Below, piece after piece: positions 37,790 through 48,415 of a DNA stretch of 64,000 nt. Position numbers and translations under genes: made by a program. Numbering within the stretch: the first letter of the stretch is position 1; the number at the start of each line of letters is the position of its first letter. The stretch comes from Streptococcus anginosus subsp. whileyi MAS624 (GTDB lineage Bacteria > Bacillota > Bacilli > Lactobacillales > Streptococcaceae): assembly GCF_000478925.1 (NCBI RefSeq), contig NZ_AP013072.1:1342501-1406500 (forward strand), written 5' to 3'. The notes below the pieces were generated by a model that had not been told where the DNA came from, searched no databases, and was given only the letters and a program-made list of their open reading frames with translations.

Positions 37790-39022
37790 TTATGCTGTTT
37801 CTAAAATCGGCTTATCCGTTCCGTCAACTGCTTCCTTGGTAATCCGCACTAACTTCACATTTTCTTGACTTGGAACTTCAAACATGACATCCATCATAGT
37901 TTCCTCGATAATCGACCGCAATCCACGCGCACCTGTCTTGCGTTCAATGGCCTTGTTAGCAATTTCCTGAAGAGCATCATCATCAAACTCTAGTTTAACA
38001 TCATCATAAGAAAGGAGAGTCTGATATTGCTTCACTAAAGCATTCTTTGGTTCGCGCAGGATTCGCACCAAATCATCAACTGTCAAAGGCTCAAGCGCTG
38101 CAAACACAGGCAAACGACCAATCAATTCCGGAATCAAGCCAAATTTTTGAATATCTTCAGAGATGATTTCTTGCATATAAGAACCAGTTTCATCAATGGC
38201 TTTATTATTTTGACCAAAACCGATAATTTTTTCGCCTAGACGTTGTTTAACAATTTCTTCGATACCGTCGAAAGCTCCTCCAACGATAAAGAGGATATTT
38301 TTCGTATCTACTTGAATCATTTCTTGTTGAGGGTGCTTGCGGCCGCCTTGCGGAGGTACGCTGGCAACAGTTCCTTCAATGATTTTTAGAAGCGCTTGCT
38401 GAACGCCTTCACCAGACACATCGCGAGTAATAGAGACATTTTCGCTTTTCTTCGCAATTTTGTCAATCTCATCTACATAGATGATACCACGTTCTGCACG
38501 CTCAATATTGAAATCTGCTGCTTGCAAGAGTTTCAAGAGAATATTTTCAACATCTTCTCCGACATACCCAGCTTCTGTCAAAGCTGTCGCGTCTGCAATC
38601 GCAAAAGGAACATTCAGACTTTTCGCCAAGGTTTGAGCGAGAAAGGTCTTGCCAGAACCAGTTGGTCCAATCATGAGGATATTGGATTTCTGCAATTCGA
38701 CATCTTCCTCATCTTCACGATTATCATGAAAATTGATGCGTTTATAGTGATTGTAAACAGCAACGGCCAATGCTCGCTTAGCACGGTCTTGTCCAATCAC
38801 ATAATGATTCAAAATATTGAGTAGTTCTTGCGGTTTTGGTACTTCTGACAAGTCTGCCAGCACTTCTTCTGCTAATTCTTCTCTAATAATTTCTTGTGCT
38901 AATTCCACACATTCATTACAAATAAAGGCATTATTTCCTGCGATAATTTTTTGAACTTCTTCTTGGCTTTTACCACAAAAAGAACAATAAACCATCATTT
39001 CGTTCGTACGATTTGTAGGCAT
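37790..39022 (-). CDS. clpX: ClpXP ATPase subunit ClpX
   Basis: 410 residues. The N-terminal zinc-binding domain shows CSFCGKSQ and CNECVEL. The AAA+ core has Walker A GPTGSGKT, Walker [10 protein letters not shown] and sensor R in RGLRSIIEE. The IGF-type ClpP-docking loop is seen as IIGFGQNN. It unfolds substrates for ClpP. It is cotranscribed with the upstream small ORF and dfrA. Confidence 0.97.
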   Translation of the reverse strand: MPTNRTNEMMVYCSFCGKSQEEVQKIIAGNNAFICNECVELAQEIIREELAEEVLADLSEVPKPQELLNILNHYVIGQDRAKRALAVAVYNHYKRINFHDNREDEEDVELQKSNILMIGPTGSGKTFLAQTLAKSLNVPFAIADATALTEAGYVGEDVENILLKLLQAADFNIERAERGIIYVDEIDKIAKKSENVSITRDVSGEGVQQALLKIIEGTVASVPPQGGRKHPQQEMIQVDTKNILFIVGGAFDGIEEIVKQRLGEKIIGFGQNNKAIDETGSYMQEIISEDIQKFGLIPELIGRLPVFAALEPLTVDDLVRILREPKNALVKQYQTLLSYDDVKLEFDDDALQEIANKAIERKTGARGLRSIIEETMMDVMFEVPSQENVKLVRITKEAVDGTDKPILETA

Positions 39023-39059
39023 TTTTCACTCCAATTCTATTCGTTGTTTATTCTTTTTC

Positions 39060-39233
39060 TTATTTAAATAAGGTCATATAAAAAGCATGAATACTATTCA
39101 CCAAATTTGTAAAAGCATTCAGCCAAAAGAGCACTGACAATCCATACCGTTTTTTACGAAAAGCTTGCGTTGCCGCCATAACACAAACGGCACACAAAAG
39201 AGCCGTAAAAAATCCGAAAATACTACGTTCCAT
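39060..39233 (-). CDS. Small membrane protein between dfrA and clpX
   Basis: 57 residues beginning [16 protein letters not shown] with one or two hydrophobic helices (about 6-20 and 32-50). Its ATG overlaps the dfrA stop (TAATG). A small hypothetical gene at this exact place is conserved in streptococci such as S. pneumoniae. No function is known. Confidence 0.75.
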   Translation of the reverse strand: MERSIFGFFTALLCAVCVMAATQAFRKKRYGLSVLFWLNAFTNLVNSIHAFYMTLFK

Positions 39234-39745
39234 TACGACTCCCTTCTCTGAAAGGTTGTGACAGTAAAGTCATACTCATTCTTTTCATCTTTGGCATGAA
39301 ACTGATGAGACAGCTCCTGAAATTTCGTCATATCAAATTCTTTTGGGAAATAAGTATCACCTTGTAAACGAGCATGAATACGGGTAATAACTAATTCATC
39401 TATTAAGGGTTCGAATGCAGAAAAGATCTGACCGCCACCGATAATATAAAGAGTTCTTTCTTGATTCTTATACCATTTCATGACAGAATCAACATCATAA
39501 AACACCAGAACTTGCTCATTCTCTGCTTGATATGATTTGTCTCTCGTCAAAATAATTGTCGTGCGATTGGGCAATACTCTGCGGTTCATCCCATCAAATG
39601 TCACTCGCCCCATTAAAATAGCCTGCCCAGTTGTCATTTCTTTAAAATGCTTGAGGTCAGCTGGTAAATGCCAAGGCAATGTGTTGTTTCGCCCAATCAA
39701 GCCATTCTCATCTTGCGCCCAAATAGCTACAATTTTCTTTGTCAT
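39233..39745 (-). CDS. dfrA: Dihydrofolate reductase
   Basis: 170 residues. It reduces dihydrofolate to tetrahydrofolate, consuming the product of thymidylate synthase encoded upstream. N-terminal [20 protein letters not shown] includes the conserved LPWHLPADL with the substrate acid nearby. It also has [13 protein letters not shown]-contact ILTRDKS and IIGGGQIF. It is the chromosomal housekeeping type by context. Confidence 0.96.
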   Translation of the reverse strand: MTKKIVAIWAQDENGLIGRNNTLPWHLPADLKHFKEMTTGQAILMGRVTFDGMNRRVLPNRTTIILTRDKSYQAENEQVLVFYDVDSVMKWYKNQERTLYIIGGGQIFSAFEPLIDELVITRIHARLQGDTYFPKEFDMTKFQELSHQFHAKDEKNEYDFTVTTFQRRES

Positions 39746-39931
39746 TTCCTCATCCTTTGAATTGATATTTCTATTTTATCAAATTTCACAAAAAAAGGCT
39801 GACTTTAACTATCAAATCAAAGCGCCAATTTATATTGCACAAGAAATCCGTTCTTTTATGATGTCTTGTGAAAATAGTTAGATACAGCCCTTTATTTTTT
39901 AGATTTTGAAAATCTGAAAACCACTTCATTC

Positions 39932-40771
39932 TCAAATGGCTAAATCAAATTTCAACTGTGGCTTAACAGGGATATAATCAACTAATTCAAAATTTTCTGC
40001 TTTAATGTCAAAAAAGTTGGTTCCGTCTGGGACATTCAATACTAATCGTGGCAGGCAATCCGTCGGTTCACGTCGAAGTAATTCTTCAGCTTGTTCAAAT
40101 TGATTATCATAAATATGCAAGTTGTTGACAAAATAAAAGAATTTACCAACTTTCCAGCCAAAATGCTTGGCAATCATCATTTGCAATGCTACATACTGCA
40201 TGGCATTGATGTGATGAGCTACCAGCATATCATTTGAGCGTTGTGTCAGAGTTGCATCCAGATAAATGTCACCGTCTACACGGCGTACGTCAAACATGGT
40301 CTGAAAAGCACAAGGCAATAGACCTTCTGTTTCCTCAAATGCTTCGTAATCCCAAAGCGAGATAATATTTCGTCGATTCCAAGGATTGATTTCTAGCTGT
40401 TTCAAGATTTTATTGATAATATCATGTTTCTTAACAACAGCGCCATAGCGTAAGCCAATCGTGCGAGTATCTCCCACTTCCCAATCATTCCAATAATGAA
40501 CATTGTACTTTTCTTCTAAAATATCTAAGCTATTGGATTGGTCTTGGTAAATCCAGAGCACCTCTTTGATTGCTGACTTGATAGCAATTGGGCGAAGCGT
40601 TGTAATAGGAAATTCTCCCTTGCTCAAGTCGTATTCAGTAAAAGAACCGGTGATATACTTAGAGTTAGCCACTTTACCGTTTTTATAACGAGGGCGAGCA
40701 TTTTCAGAAAAAACACCTTCAGTCAAGATTTTTCGAATATTTTCTTTAAAAATAGTATCTGCTTTTGTCAT
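39932..40771 (-). CDS. thyA: Thymidylate synthase
   Basis: 279 residues. It methylates dUMP to dTMP using methylene-tetrahydrofolate. Catalytic Cys is in [12 protein letters not shown]; dUMP-binding [14 protein letters not shown] and the closing NLHIYDNQ segment are present. It lies 186 bases upstream of dfrA on the same strand, linking the two folate-cycle enzymes. Confidence 0.96.
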   Translation of the reverse strand: MTKADTIFKENIRKILTEGVFSENARPRYKNGKVANSKYITGSFTEYDLSKGEFPITTLRPIAIKSAIKEVLWIYQDQSNSLDILEEKYNVHYWNDWEVGDTRTIGLRYGAVVKKHDIINKILKQLEINPWNRRNIISLWDYEAFEETEGLLPCAFQTMFDVRRVDGDIYLDATLTQRSNDMLVAHHINAMQYVALQMMIAKHFGWKVGKFFYFVNNLHIYDNQFEQAEELLRREPTDCLPRLVLNVPDGTNFFDIKAENFELVDYIPVKPQLKFDLAI

Positions 40772-40814
40772 GATTTCCCTTTTCTAATATTGCTTTTTCT
40801 AGTATAACACAAAA

Positions 40815-40853
40815 CAAAAATCTCCTACAAGTCAAAACTTTGCAGGAGAACAT
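40815..40853 (-). terminator. Terminator after the CLC gene
   Basis: CTCCTGCAAAG / CTTGTAGGAG stem followed by a T-rich tract on the minus strand. Confidence 0.8.
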
Positions 40854-40856
40854 TCT

Positions 40857-42074
40857 TCAATATCGAATTTTCTGAGCTCCATAAATCGAATGCTGACGAT
40901 GTAGAGAAAACGCCACCGCACACACTATGAAAAAATAGGGGAAATTAGTAAAACCAAACACCTCACAACCAATCAGAATCGGTCCCAAGAAAGTAGAGGT
41001 CGCACTTCCGAAAACTGCAGCATAGCCTAGCGCCGCAACCAAGCTAACTGGAAGACCAAATAAACCTGCCAGTAGAACGCCTAGACTTGCCCCAATTGCA
41101 AAAAGCGGTGTTACTTCTCCACCTTGAAAACCTGCTGATAAAGTCAAAACTGTTAGAAGTAATTTGAAGAACCAATCATATAAATAAATAGATTGTCCAG
41201 CAAAACTAGCCGTAATTAAATTTGTTCCAAGCCCTGAGTATCGACCTTTATCCAACAATAAAAAGACAATACTTAAGACAATTCCCATCACCACGATTCG
41301 TTTGTAGGGATTTGGAAAAATAATTGCTGCTTTCTTTTTGCTCCATGAGAGAGCATAAGCAAATACATTGCCGCAAAGTCCAAATAGAACTCCAAGAAAC
41401 ACTAATTTAATAAGGAGCGTTGCTGACAATGCCAGATGAACAGAAATTGGCTGTACAAACTTCTCAAGCCCTAACGCATGCGATGTCCAAGCAGCAACGA
41501 GAGAGGCTATCATGGCAGGATACAAAGCAGTCAGCTGCAAGTTTCCTACAACCAAGACTTCCATCGCAAACAAAACTGCAGCCAGTGGCGTTTGAAATAG
41601 CCCAGCAAAACCAGCAGCCATTCCTGTAACTAAAAATACTTTTGAAGTATTAGGAATAGAAAAGTTCTTGCAAAACCAGTGTGAGACTGTGGCACCCAAT
41701 TGTACTGCTACTCCTTCTCGACCGGCCGATCCACCAAAAAGATGCGTCAACCAAGTCGTCACTATAACAAGAGGGATTAAGCGCTTGGGAATGTGATTTT
41801 CTACACCATGCCCAACTTCAAAAATCAAGGTCATTCCTTTGCTACTTTTCCCACCATATTTCTGATAGAGAAATACATTCACTAATCCTGCAAAAGCTAA
41901 AAAAGAAATCAAATAAAGGGAATGCAAAGTGCGGACTTCACTTAAAAATATAAGCGTTCGCCCAAATATCGTATCAATAGTTCCAATTACTAGCCCCATA
42001 AGAATGGACAATACCGTAATAGCTATCACTTGATTTCCGATATTGACCCACTTTAACCTATGAATTTTTTTCAT
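40857..42074 (-). CDS. CLC-family anion channel/transporter (possibly fluoride-type)
   Basis: 405 residues with about ten membrane segments. CLC motifs are GGSAGREGVAVQLG (GREGV at 118-122, carrying the gating Glu), GFAGLFQTPLAAVLFAMEV and FQGGEVTPLFAIGASLG. The first anion motif (GSGIP in chloride CLCs) is not recognisable near residues 88-100, and GREGP reads GREGV. Both features point to the fluoride-exporting CLC-F branch or a divergent chloride carrier. It is 15 bases downstream of chorismate mutase, the same pairing seen beside the S. mutans fluoride-resistance permeases. Confidence 0.85.
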   Translation of the reverse strand: MKKIHRLKWVNIGNQVIAITVLSILMGLVIGTIDTIFGRTLIFLSEVRTLHSLYLISFLAFAGLVNVFLYQKYGGKSSKGMTLIFEVGHGVENHIPKRLIPLVIVTTWLTHLFGGSAGREGVAVQLGATVSHWFCKNFSIPNTSKVFLVTGMAAGFAGLFQTPLAAVLFAMEVLVVGNLQLTALYPAMIASLVAAWTSHALGLEKFVQPISVHLALSATLLIKLVFLGVLFGLCGNVFAYALSWSKKKAAIIFPNPYKRIVVMGIVLSIVFLLLDKGRYSGLGTNLITASFAGQSIYLYDWFFKLLLTVLTLSAGFQGGEVTPLFAIGASLGVLLAGLFGLPVSLVAALGYAAVFGSATSTFLGPILIGCEVFGFTNFPYFFIVCAVAFSLHRQHSIYGAQKIRY

Positions 42075-42089
42075 TTTATCATTCCTATA

Positions 42090-42353
42090 TTAGATATGCC
42101 GCTCTTGATAAGCACGTGAATGTTTTAAAAGATCTGAAAAAGTCTGCACAAGGGTGTCTTCATACTGTTTTTCCTGCACACTATTTGCAACTTTCTCTAA
42201 AATAATATGCTCACGCTGAGTATCCAATACTGCTTTCCCGGTCTGACGTTTGTAGAGAGCTACCTGGCTCACTAACGCCATTCTTTTTTCTAACAAGGTA
42301 ATCAAGTCTACATCTATTTGATCAATTTCTTTTCTAATTTCTGCTAAATCCAT
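42090..42353 (-). CDS. Chorismate mutase (AroQ class)
   Basis: 87 residues, all-helical monofunctional AroQ-type mutase converting chorismate to prephenate for Phe/Tyr synthesis. Helix 1 reads LAEIRKEIDQIDVDLITLLE with the catalytic Arg. The conserved R-A-LV-QVA-YK and later RE...I.KV segments are present. It is first of a two-gene transcript with the CLC gene. Confidence 0.9.
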   Translation of the reverse strand: MDLAEIRKEIDQIDVDLITLLEKRMALVSQVALYKRQTGKAVLDTQREHIILEKVANSVQEKQYEDTLVQTFSDLLKHSRAYQERHI

Positions 42354-42391
42354 AGCTGCCTCCTAATTACTTTCTATCTTATCAAAATCTT

Positions 42392-43234
42392 TTACAATAT
42401 GCTAGTGGTCATCCTATCTCTACCATCTAGCTCAAGCACTTTTTCATATACCTTATCATTCCATTTTACCAGTCCATCGTTTTGATAATCTAAATAATGA
42501 ATCCTGTTTTTTAAATAATTTGGAATAATACCTTCAAATTCCTTTTTATTTTGACTTGCAATAATGCAGACACAAAGACTGAGATCTAACAATACCTCAT
42601 CTTTCACTTTTGCTGCATGATAACCATCAAATACATAGCCCTTTTGATTCACAATAGTTTCATACCGGAAATGAAAACTAACACCAGGTATGAAAGCTTC
42701 TTCCAGATCGACTTCCGTGGGATTTCTTTCTAGCAATCGTTCCATTGCTAACCTATAACCAGATGTCGTATTAGACCACTCAAACATGACATAGTCAAAA
42801 TAATCCGCTGGATCACCTGCTGCATTTCGTTTATCGTTCACAAGCTGTTTGCCAGCCAAACCAAAAGCCTTCGTGGTAGACAATAATTTCCCACTTTTCA
42901 AAATCTCCTTAGCAGTTTCCACAGTGCAAGTATGACTGAGATAATCTGACATCACACATTCACCATATACATTAAAGGTTCTAGCTTCTTTTCTGTCACG
43001 CGGGGTAAACGGATATATTACTTTACTATTATCCAGATACTGACAGACTAGGCTTTGTAGAACAGGATTTTCACACTCTATTTGAGTCTTCCTATTGTAC
43101 TTTTTTTCATACGCCACGAACTTGGCAATTTTTTCCAATTCCCAGCTGTTAATCTCAGGATAATCTACTAAGGCAAAATTGTAAGTGCCATTCCATTGAA
43201 GACTAAAATCATTTTTACAAATTTTTACTTTCAT
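42392..43234 (-). CDS. Uncharacterised protein, possible ADP-ribosyltransferase-like fold
   Basis: 280 residues from ATG 43234; the longer start at 43303 has no ribosome site. No signal or membrane segment. A central block reads SHTCTVETAKEILKSGKLLS, then RNAAGDPADYFDYVMFEWSN, and PGVSFHFRYETI. The H-T...I-SG-LLS pattern faintly resembles the first motif of ART/DarT-like enzymes, but the Tyr and Glu positions cannot be assigned. Similar proteins occur in Firmicutes without assigned function. It is monocistronic. Confidence 0.55.
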   Translation of the reverse strand: MKVKICKNDFSLQWNGTYNFALVDYPEINSWELEKIAKFVAYEKKYNRKTQIECENPVLQSLVCQYLDNSKVIYPFTPRDRKEARTFNVYGECVMSDYLSHTCTVETAKEILKSGKLLSTTKAFGLAGKQLVNDKRNAAGDPADYFDYVMFEWSNTTSGYRLAMERLLERNPTEVDLEEAFIPGVSFHFRYETIVNQKGYVFDGYHAAKVKDEVLLDLSLCVCIIASQNKKEFEGIIPNYLKNRIHYLDYQNDGLVKWNDKVYEKVLELDGRDRMTTSIL

Positions 43235-43431
43235 ACATATAATACCTTTTTCATCATTTTTCAGATTTATGCTTATTCTATTAATTATACACCTATCAGT
43301 CATAAATGGTTCTATAATTATAGATAATGATAGAAGTTTTGACTAGCTTCAAACAATTTTATTTTTCAACAAAAAAGCCTGAAGAAAATAACTAAAAAGT
43401 GTTTCTTCAGACACAATCTGCTTTTTGTGTA

Positions 43432-44067
43432 TTAGGATAATGATTTTCTACGTGAGAAAACAGACATAAATCCAAAAAGCAAAAAGCTCGCCAATAGATA
43501 GCCGATAAAGATTTTAAGTGACCACTGTAAAACATAAGGCCAACCATATTTTGGAATATTTAAAAAAAAGTAAGCAAAAGGACTGTCCTTAGCACCTGGA
43601 ATAGGCCACTTGATAAGCAAGCCATTAAACAGAGCAAAAACCATGTAAAGTAAGGGAACACTCGTCCAAGCAATAGGGTCATACCATCGATATTGTAAAC
43701 GTTTATCAAAAAGCAAGGTATCTGCTAAAAACCACAATGGGACAATGTAATGGCATAGAAAATTTTCCAAGCGATAAAAATCAGTTGCTAAAGGAGCAAG
43801 CATAAAATGATAAATGACACAAGTAATCATGATACACATGGTCACACCACCCTTTATCCGAAAGAGTGATTGCGTTTGCCAATGATTTTCAGAACGCGCC
43901 ATTAAGTATAATAAATATGCTGTGAAAGCTGTTACGATAATGTTAGACAAAACAGTATAATACATGAGCATGCCAAAACCACCATGCTTTGTAATTTCAA
44001 GATAAACTCCCACAAACCCTAAGAGAAAGAGCACCATACGGCTATAAAAAATTACATTTCGCTTCAT
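43432..44067 (-). CDS. Pr6Pr family membrane protein
   Basis: 211 residues from ATG 44067. Six or so membrane helices: VIFYSRMVLFLLGFVGVYLE, LMYYTVLSNIIVTAFTAYLL, later FLCHYIVPLWFLADTLLF and YGWPYVLQWSLKIFIGYLLA. The pattern Y-T-LSN, H-Y-VP...D and a P-YGW loop matches the Pr6Pr/FAR-17a-like family. Function is unknown. It begins 7 bases after phnA. Confidence 0.75.
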   Translation of the reverse strand: MKRNVIFYSRMVLFLLGFVGVYLEITKHGGFGMLMYYTVLSNIIVTAFTAYLLYLMARSENHWQTQSLFRIKGGVTMCIMITCVIYHFMLAPLATDFYRLENFLCHYIVPLWFLADTLLFDKRLQYRWYDPIAWTSVPLLYMVFALFNGLLIKWPIPGAKDSPFAYFFLNIPKYGWPYVLQWSLKIFIGYLLASFLLFGFMSVFSRRKSLS

Positions 44068-44074
44068 TTTGACC

Positions 44075-44416
44075 TCAGATTTTCTTAACAAATTCTGACT
44101 TAAGTTTCATCGCACCAAAACCATCAATCTTGCAATCAATATTATGGTCACCTTCTACAATCCGAATATTTTTAACACGCGTCCCTTGTTTTAAATCTTT
44201 TGGAGCACCCTTTACTTTTAAATCCTTAATTAGAGTAACAGTATCGCCATCCACAAGTTGATTGCCATTTGCATCAATCGCTTTGATACCATCATCATCT
44301 TCTTCATTGACTTCAGCCGGATTCCACTCATAAGCACACTCAGGGCAAACGAATAGTAACCCATCTTCGTAAACATATTCTGACTGGCATTTTGGACAAT
44401 TTGGTAATTGATTCAT
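44075..44416 (-). CDS. phnA: PhnA/YjdM zinc-ribbon protein
   Basis: 113 residues. The N-terminal zinc ribbon is [21 protein letters not shown] (C8, C11, C26, C29 region). The C-terminal beta-barrel carries [20 protein letters not shown] and ends SEFVKKI. It is named for alkylphosphonate utilisation, but the family's real activity in streptococci is uncertain. Followed closely by the Pr6Pr gene. Confidence 0.92.
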   Translation of the reverse strand: MNQLPNCPKCQSEYVYEDGLLFVCPECAYEWNPAEVNEEDDDGIKAIDANGNQLVDGDTVTLIKDLKVKGAPKDLKQGTRVKNIRIVEGDHNIDCKIDGFGAMKLKSEFVKKI

Positions 44417-44500
44417 CTTCTCTCCTTGCTAATACTTAGAATTTATGACGCCTTCCCATTTTACTATAAAATAAAAAATTTGACAAATGAGAGAAATTGA

Positions 44501-45469
44501 CTAATTTTTAAAAGAAATATGATGGTTTAAATAATCTATCATTACTTTTTCTTTTGTAAATTTTACCTTTTGATACTTCATTAAGGCACTATTCTTTTGA
44601 TTTTCTACCAAGTAAAATAAATGAATCTCTAAAAAACGTTGCAAAGCAAAACGATAACAAAGCTCTGGATTAATATCCCTAATATAATTTGAAAAAAATA
44701 AGTTAGCCAATTCAGGAAATGATGAAACATCAGTTTTCAAAGATAATCCCCATAAAAATGTTCCAATATCTTCCTCTGGAAGGGAATAACGTGCATCACC
44801 AAAGTCTAGAATAGTTAATTTACCCTTGTGAAAAAGAATATTGTCAGCGTGCAAATCGTTATGAATAAAAAGGGCAGGCTGTGCTTGTTTCGCTTTCTCC
44901 AAAATACTTGTGTTTATTTGAAACAATTCCCAATAATTTTTATAATTTGAAATATCCTTTTCTAATTCCTTTTCGTAAGAGAATAACCTGATATGCAAAC
45001 TAGAAACCAAATCATCATAGACTGGAATTCTCTGATATTCTATACAACTTTCCTTTGAGAAATCATGAAAATGGACGATCTTTTGGGCTATCTGAGGAAT
45101 TATATTCTTCTCAAAGGAAATGGTTTTTCCTTTTAAATAGACAGATTGCATCACATATAGAATACCTTTATTAACATTTAATGAGAAGATCCACTCTCCG
45201 TCCTGAAAAGGAAGGTAAGCAAAATCATTTAGTTCTTCCTCATACAACGCATTTACAAATTGAATTTCTCTTTTCAAATAAGATTTTGCCTCATAAAAAA
45301 GTGGGGAAGTCTGGGGAAGATAAAGAATACGCACGACAACTCGTTCATTCATTACATAATTTAAATTTTCAGTCCCGCCTGATAATGGACGTAATGATAT
45401 ATCTTCACCATATAAATCTCGAAGTAAGTTTTTAATTAATATTTCATTTTGAAATGGTTGAAAAAACAT
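44501..45469 (-). CDS. Aminoglycoside phosphotransferase/choline kinase-family protein
   Basis: 322 residues from ATG 45469 with GGAGG eight bases upstream. The kinase fold has an N-lobe LSGGTENLNYVM nucleotide loop, catalytic FIHNDLHADNILF (Brenner motif) and metal motif LTILDFGDARY. The substrate is unknown: choline, homoserine, sugars or antibiotics are all possible for this family. No membrane segments. Monocistronic in an AT-rich stretch. Confidence 0.8.
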   Translation of the reverse strand: MFFQPFQNEILIKNLLRDLYGEDISLRPLSGGTENLNYVMNERVVVRILYLPQTSPLFYEAKSYLKREIQFVNALYEEELNDFAYLPFQDGEWIFSLNVNKGILYVMQSVYLKGKTISFEKNIIPQIAQKIVHFHDFSKESCIEYQRIPVYDDLVSSLHIRLFSYEKELEKDISNYKNYWELFQINTSILEKAKQAQPALFIHNDLHADNILFHKGKLTILDFGDARYSLPEEDIGTFLWGLSLKTDVSSFPELANLFFSNYIRDINPELCYRFALQRFLEIHLFYLVENQKNSALMKYQKVKFTKEKVMIDYLNHHISFKN

Positions 45470-45513
45470 TTCCCACTCCTCCAAACTTTCACACTAAAGT
45501 ATACCACAAAGTT

Positions 45514-45855
45514 CTATGGTTCAGTTTCCTCGAGTTCCTGAGTACGCTTATAAAACACAGCAACGGCTTTGATAATTTTGCCTCTGAAAACATCCGCTTC
45601 ATGGCTAGCCACCTCTACCATCTCAAACGAATCTGATATAACCTTTTCTATTAAATTCAAGCCCTTTGCATCTAGATAATGAATAGGATTTGCCGTATAA
45701 AAACTATCAACATCAATCAATAGAACCAACAACTCTACCTGCACCATGAATGCAATCTGCGTGCTCAATGTATCATCATTATTACTAACTTTTAACTCAA
45801 CAAGAAAAACCATATCATTTTCATTGATGAGGGGAACATCTCTCCGATTGAACAA
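45514..45855 (-). CDS. Hypothetical protein, possibly truncated
   Basis: 113 codons with an unusual TTG-type start and no good ribosome site. The sequence (NDMVFLVELKVSNNDDTLST, then VELLVLLIDVDSFYTANPIH) is protein-like with an acidic end. No family is recognised. It may be the remaining 3' part of a longer gene. Confidence 0.4.
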   Translation of the reverse strand: MFNRRDVPLINENDMVFLVELKVSNNDDTLSTQIAFMVQVELLVLLIDVDSFYTANPIHYLDAKGLNLIEKVISDSFEMVEVASHEADVFRGKIIKAVAVFYKRTQELEETEP

Positions 45856-45971
45856 GATAAAGATTAATTACTTGGGTATGCATTTTTATAGCGTCACTTA
45901 TCCATAAAATCATTTTTATTCTCTACCAAGCCTGATATACTGCGTTATTACACCAAAATTTTAAGCAAAAT

Positions 45972-46012
45972 AAAAAGAAATGAAATACGATTCCTTTATG
46001 TTTCACTTCTTT
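45972..46012 (-). terminator. Terminator after rluD
   Basis: AGAAGTGAAACAT / GTATTTCATTTCT stem overlapping the rluD stop region and followed by TTTTATTTTG on the minus strand. Confidence 0.6.
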
Positions 46013-46899
46013 CCTTTTCGCAATTGTTCTAGCGTTTCTTGGAAAACGATCGGCACTTCTGCTGTAAATTCCATGACTTCTCCTGTCTTAGGATGAGTAA
46101 ATCCAAGCGTTCTGGCATGTAAAAATTGACCGTGCCCTTTTAGCGTTTTACGTGGTCCATATACTTCATCACCTGCCACTGGGTGACCAATATAAGCCAT
46201 GTGCACACGAATTTGATGTGTACGACCTGTTTCCAGTTGCAACTCCACCAGCGTATAATTGCCAAAACGTTCTAAAACATGGAAACGTGTAACAGCTGGC
46301 TTTCCTTTTGCCGTTACAGCTTGTTTTTTTCTATCTTTTTCACTGCGTCCAATCGGTGCTTCAATAACGCCTCTGTCATTCGGTAGATTACCATGCACAA
46401 TAGCCCAATACTTCCGCAGGGATTTTTTATCTTTTAATTCCTCAGCAAGCTTGATATGCGCATCATCGTTCTTGGCAATCATCAACAATCCTGATGTATC
46501 TTTGTCAATCCGATGGACAATTCCGGGGCGCAAAACACCATTGATACCGGACAAATCCTTGATGTGGTACATCAGCGCATTGACCAGTGTTCCACTCGTA
46601 TGCCCCGCACTTGGATGCACCACCATACCTTGAGCCTTGTTCACCACTGCGACATCTTCATCCTGATAAACAATATCTAGTGGCAGATTTTCTGCAACAT
46701 ACTCCAGCGCTTCTGGTTCGGACAATTCATAAGTAATCACATCACCTGCCTTGACAGCATACTTTGCTTTCTTGACTTGCCCGTTGACTAAGATTTGCCC
46801 ATTTTTGATTTGTTCATTGGCATGGCTGCGGGATAATGGTGTCAAATCAGCAACCGCCTTGTCCAACCGTACACCACCAATCTCTACTTTAACTTGCAT
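46003..46899 (-). CDS. rluD: RluD-type ribosomal large-subunit pseudouridine synthase
   Basis: 298 residues. The N-terminal S4 RNA-binding domain ([20 protein letters not shown] region, 10-75) is followed by the RluA-family catalytic domain with Asp in [26 protein letters not shown] is also conserved. It isomerises uridines in 23S rRNA helix 69 by family inference. It overlaps lspA by 11 bases, as in other streptococci. Confidence 0.94.
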   Translation of the reverse strand: MQVKVEIGGVRLDKAVADLTPLSRSHANEQIKNGQILVNGQVKKAKYAVKAGDVITYELSEPEALEYVAENLPLDIVYQDEDVAVVNKAQGMVVHPSAGHTSGTLVNALMYHIKDLSGINGVLRPGIVHRIDKDTSGLLMIAKNDDAHIKLAEELKDKKSLRKYWAIVHGNLPNDRGVIEAPIGRSEKDRKKQAVTAKGKPAVTRFHVLERFGNYTLVELQLETGRTHQIRVHMAYIGHPVAGDEVYGPRKTLKGHGQFLHARTLGFTHPKTGEVMEFTAEVPIVFQETLEQLRKGKK

Positions 46900-47350
46900 T
46901 GCCCTCTTCCTTTAACATCATCACTATCAGTACAAGCACACCAATCGTCAGATAACTATCCGCAACATTAAAAATTGCAAAATTGATAAAATCAAGCTGA
47001 AACATATCCACAACAAAACCTTGGCGCATGCGGTCAATAAAATTTCCAATTCCACCTGCAATAATCAAGCTCAAAGCAGATAGCAGCCAGACAGAACCTT
47101 TGATGTGCTTGCTCAAATACCAAATAGCAGCTCCAATCACCACTAAAGTAATCACCGCAAACAACCATTGCTGGTTCTCCAGAATTGAAAATGCCGCTCC
47201 TGTATTTCGCAAATAAGTCAAACTCAAAATCTTTGGAATGAAAGGCTTCACTCCGCCTAATTGAATGTTTTTGACAATTTCAAACTTGACCCATTGATCC
47301 AGCGCAATCAAAGCCACAATCACAATCGGCACGATCACTTTTCGTTTCAT
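46889..47350 (-). CDS. lspA: Signal peptidase II (lipoprotein)
   Basis: 153 residues, four membrane helices. Catalytic Asp pair lies in [15 protein letters not shown] and [11 protein letters not shown]. It cleaves prolipoprotein signal peptides at the membrane. It overlaps both neighbours (lysR by 4 bases, rluD by 11), so the three are coupled. Confidence 0.96.
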   Translation of the reverse strand: MKRKVIVPIVIVALIALDQWVKFEIVKNIQLGGVKPFIPKILSLTYLRNTGAAFSILENQQWLFAVITLVVIGAAIWYLSKHIKGSVWLLSALSLIIAGGIGNFIDRMRQGFVVDMFQLDFINFAIFNVADSYLTIGVLVLIVMMLKEEGNAS

Positions 47351-48255
47351 TTTTTACCTCTTTTTGCAAAATATTCTTCCATAACAGCAACAAAAGCTGC
47401 ACCGACTGGTGAAAGCTCTACTTCTTCGCGTTTGACATAAACCATACGGTTTTCCAAATTGTCTTTTAACCGAATTACCGTAATGCCGTTTACACTATTG
47501 CTATCCAAAAATCCAGAGCCTGTCGCATAAGCATCTGTCCGCTCTAAAATACCATTTAAAGTGGCACGGTCCGTCACATTAAACATCTGCGAACTAGCAC
47601 TAGTGTCCACGAAATTCTCTGAATAATAGAGATATTCGTCCTTTTCCTGTGTAAAACGAACCGTCGGCAAATCTGCCAAATCGTCCATAACCAGCTCATC
47701 TTTTTCAGCTAAAGGGTGATCTGCTCGCAGATAGATATGTGTCTGAAAAGGAATCAAATCTACCACTTCCAGCCCCAATTTATCCATCCGCTGCATCATT
47801 CCCTTGGTATTTTGGTTATTCAGATAGATAATGCCAATCTCGCTGTGTCCTTGTGCGACTTCGTTTAAAATCTGCACCGTTGTAGATTCAAAAATTCGGA
47901 AATTCTTATTTTTTGGATAGCGTTTGGCAAATTCCGTTATCAGAGGCGGCAAGAAATCATAGTGCTGGCTGGCAATGGAAAATTCTGCTTTTTCTTCCTC
48001 TGGATTGGCATACTGATTTTGAAAGACATCAAATCCTTTAACCAATTCTTGAGCTTTTTCGTAAAATTCCATCCCTCGACGTGTCAGAAATGTACCGCTA
48101 CTCGTTCTGCGAAATACTTTAAAACCCAGTTCTTTTTCTAATTCTCGAACCGCAATGGACAAACTAGGCTGGCTGACATACATTTTCTCAGCGGCTTCAC
48201 GAAAGGTGCCACTATTGGCAATGGCTACAACATAGCGCAGTTGTTGAATATTCAT
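47347..48255 (-). CDS. LysR-family transcriptional regulator
   Basis: 302 residues from ATG 48255; 18 extra codons upstream lack a ribosome site. The N-terminal winged HTH is [20 protein letters not shown] with [20 protein letters not shown]. The C-terminal periplasmic-binding-type effector domain covers about 90-300. The inducer is unknown; similarity to the CysB/CpsY-like group suggests metabolic control, but this is not shown. It is the first gene before lspA-rluD. Confidence 0.9.
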   Translation of the reverse strand: MNIQQLRYVVAIANSGTFREAAEKMYVSQPSLSIAVRELEKELGFKVFRRTSSGTFLTRRGMEFYEKAQELVKGFDVFQNQYANPEEEKAEFSIASQHYDFLPPLITEFAKRYPKNKNFRIFESTTVQILNEVAQGHSEIGIIYLNNQNTKGMMQRMDKLGLEVVDLIPFQTHIYLRADHPLAEKDELVMDDLADLPTVRFTQEKDEYLYYSENFVDTSASSQMFNVTDRATLNGILERTDAYATGSGFLDSNSVNGITVIRLKDNLENRMVYVKREEVELSPVGAAFVAVMEEYFAKRGKK

Positions 48256-48415
48256 CCTTTTATCCTTTTTATCCTCTTTCAAGTGTTTTATCATTATACC
48301 ATAAATCAAGGCATAACTAAACCGTCATACACCCATGAAATCCAGTCGTCGCTTCTTTCATATCTTCCTAATAAAGCAGATAAAACAAGTTGTTTTTGGC
48401 TGCTGCAAGTGACAT

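Noticed and set aside
39537..39881. 114-codon plus-strand frame
   Set aside because: Mostly antisense to dfrA.
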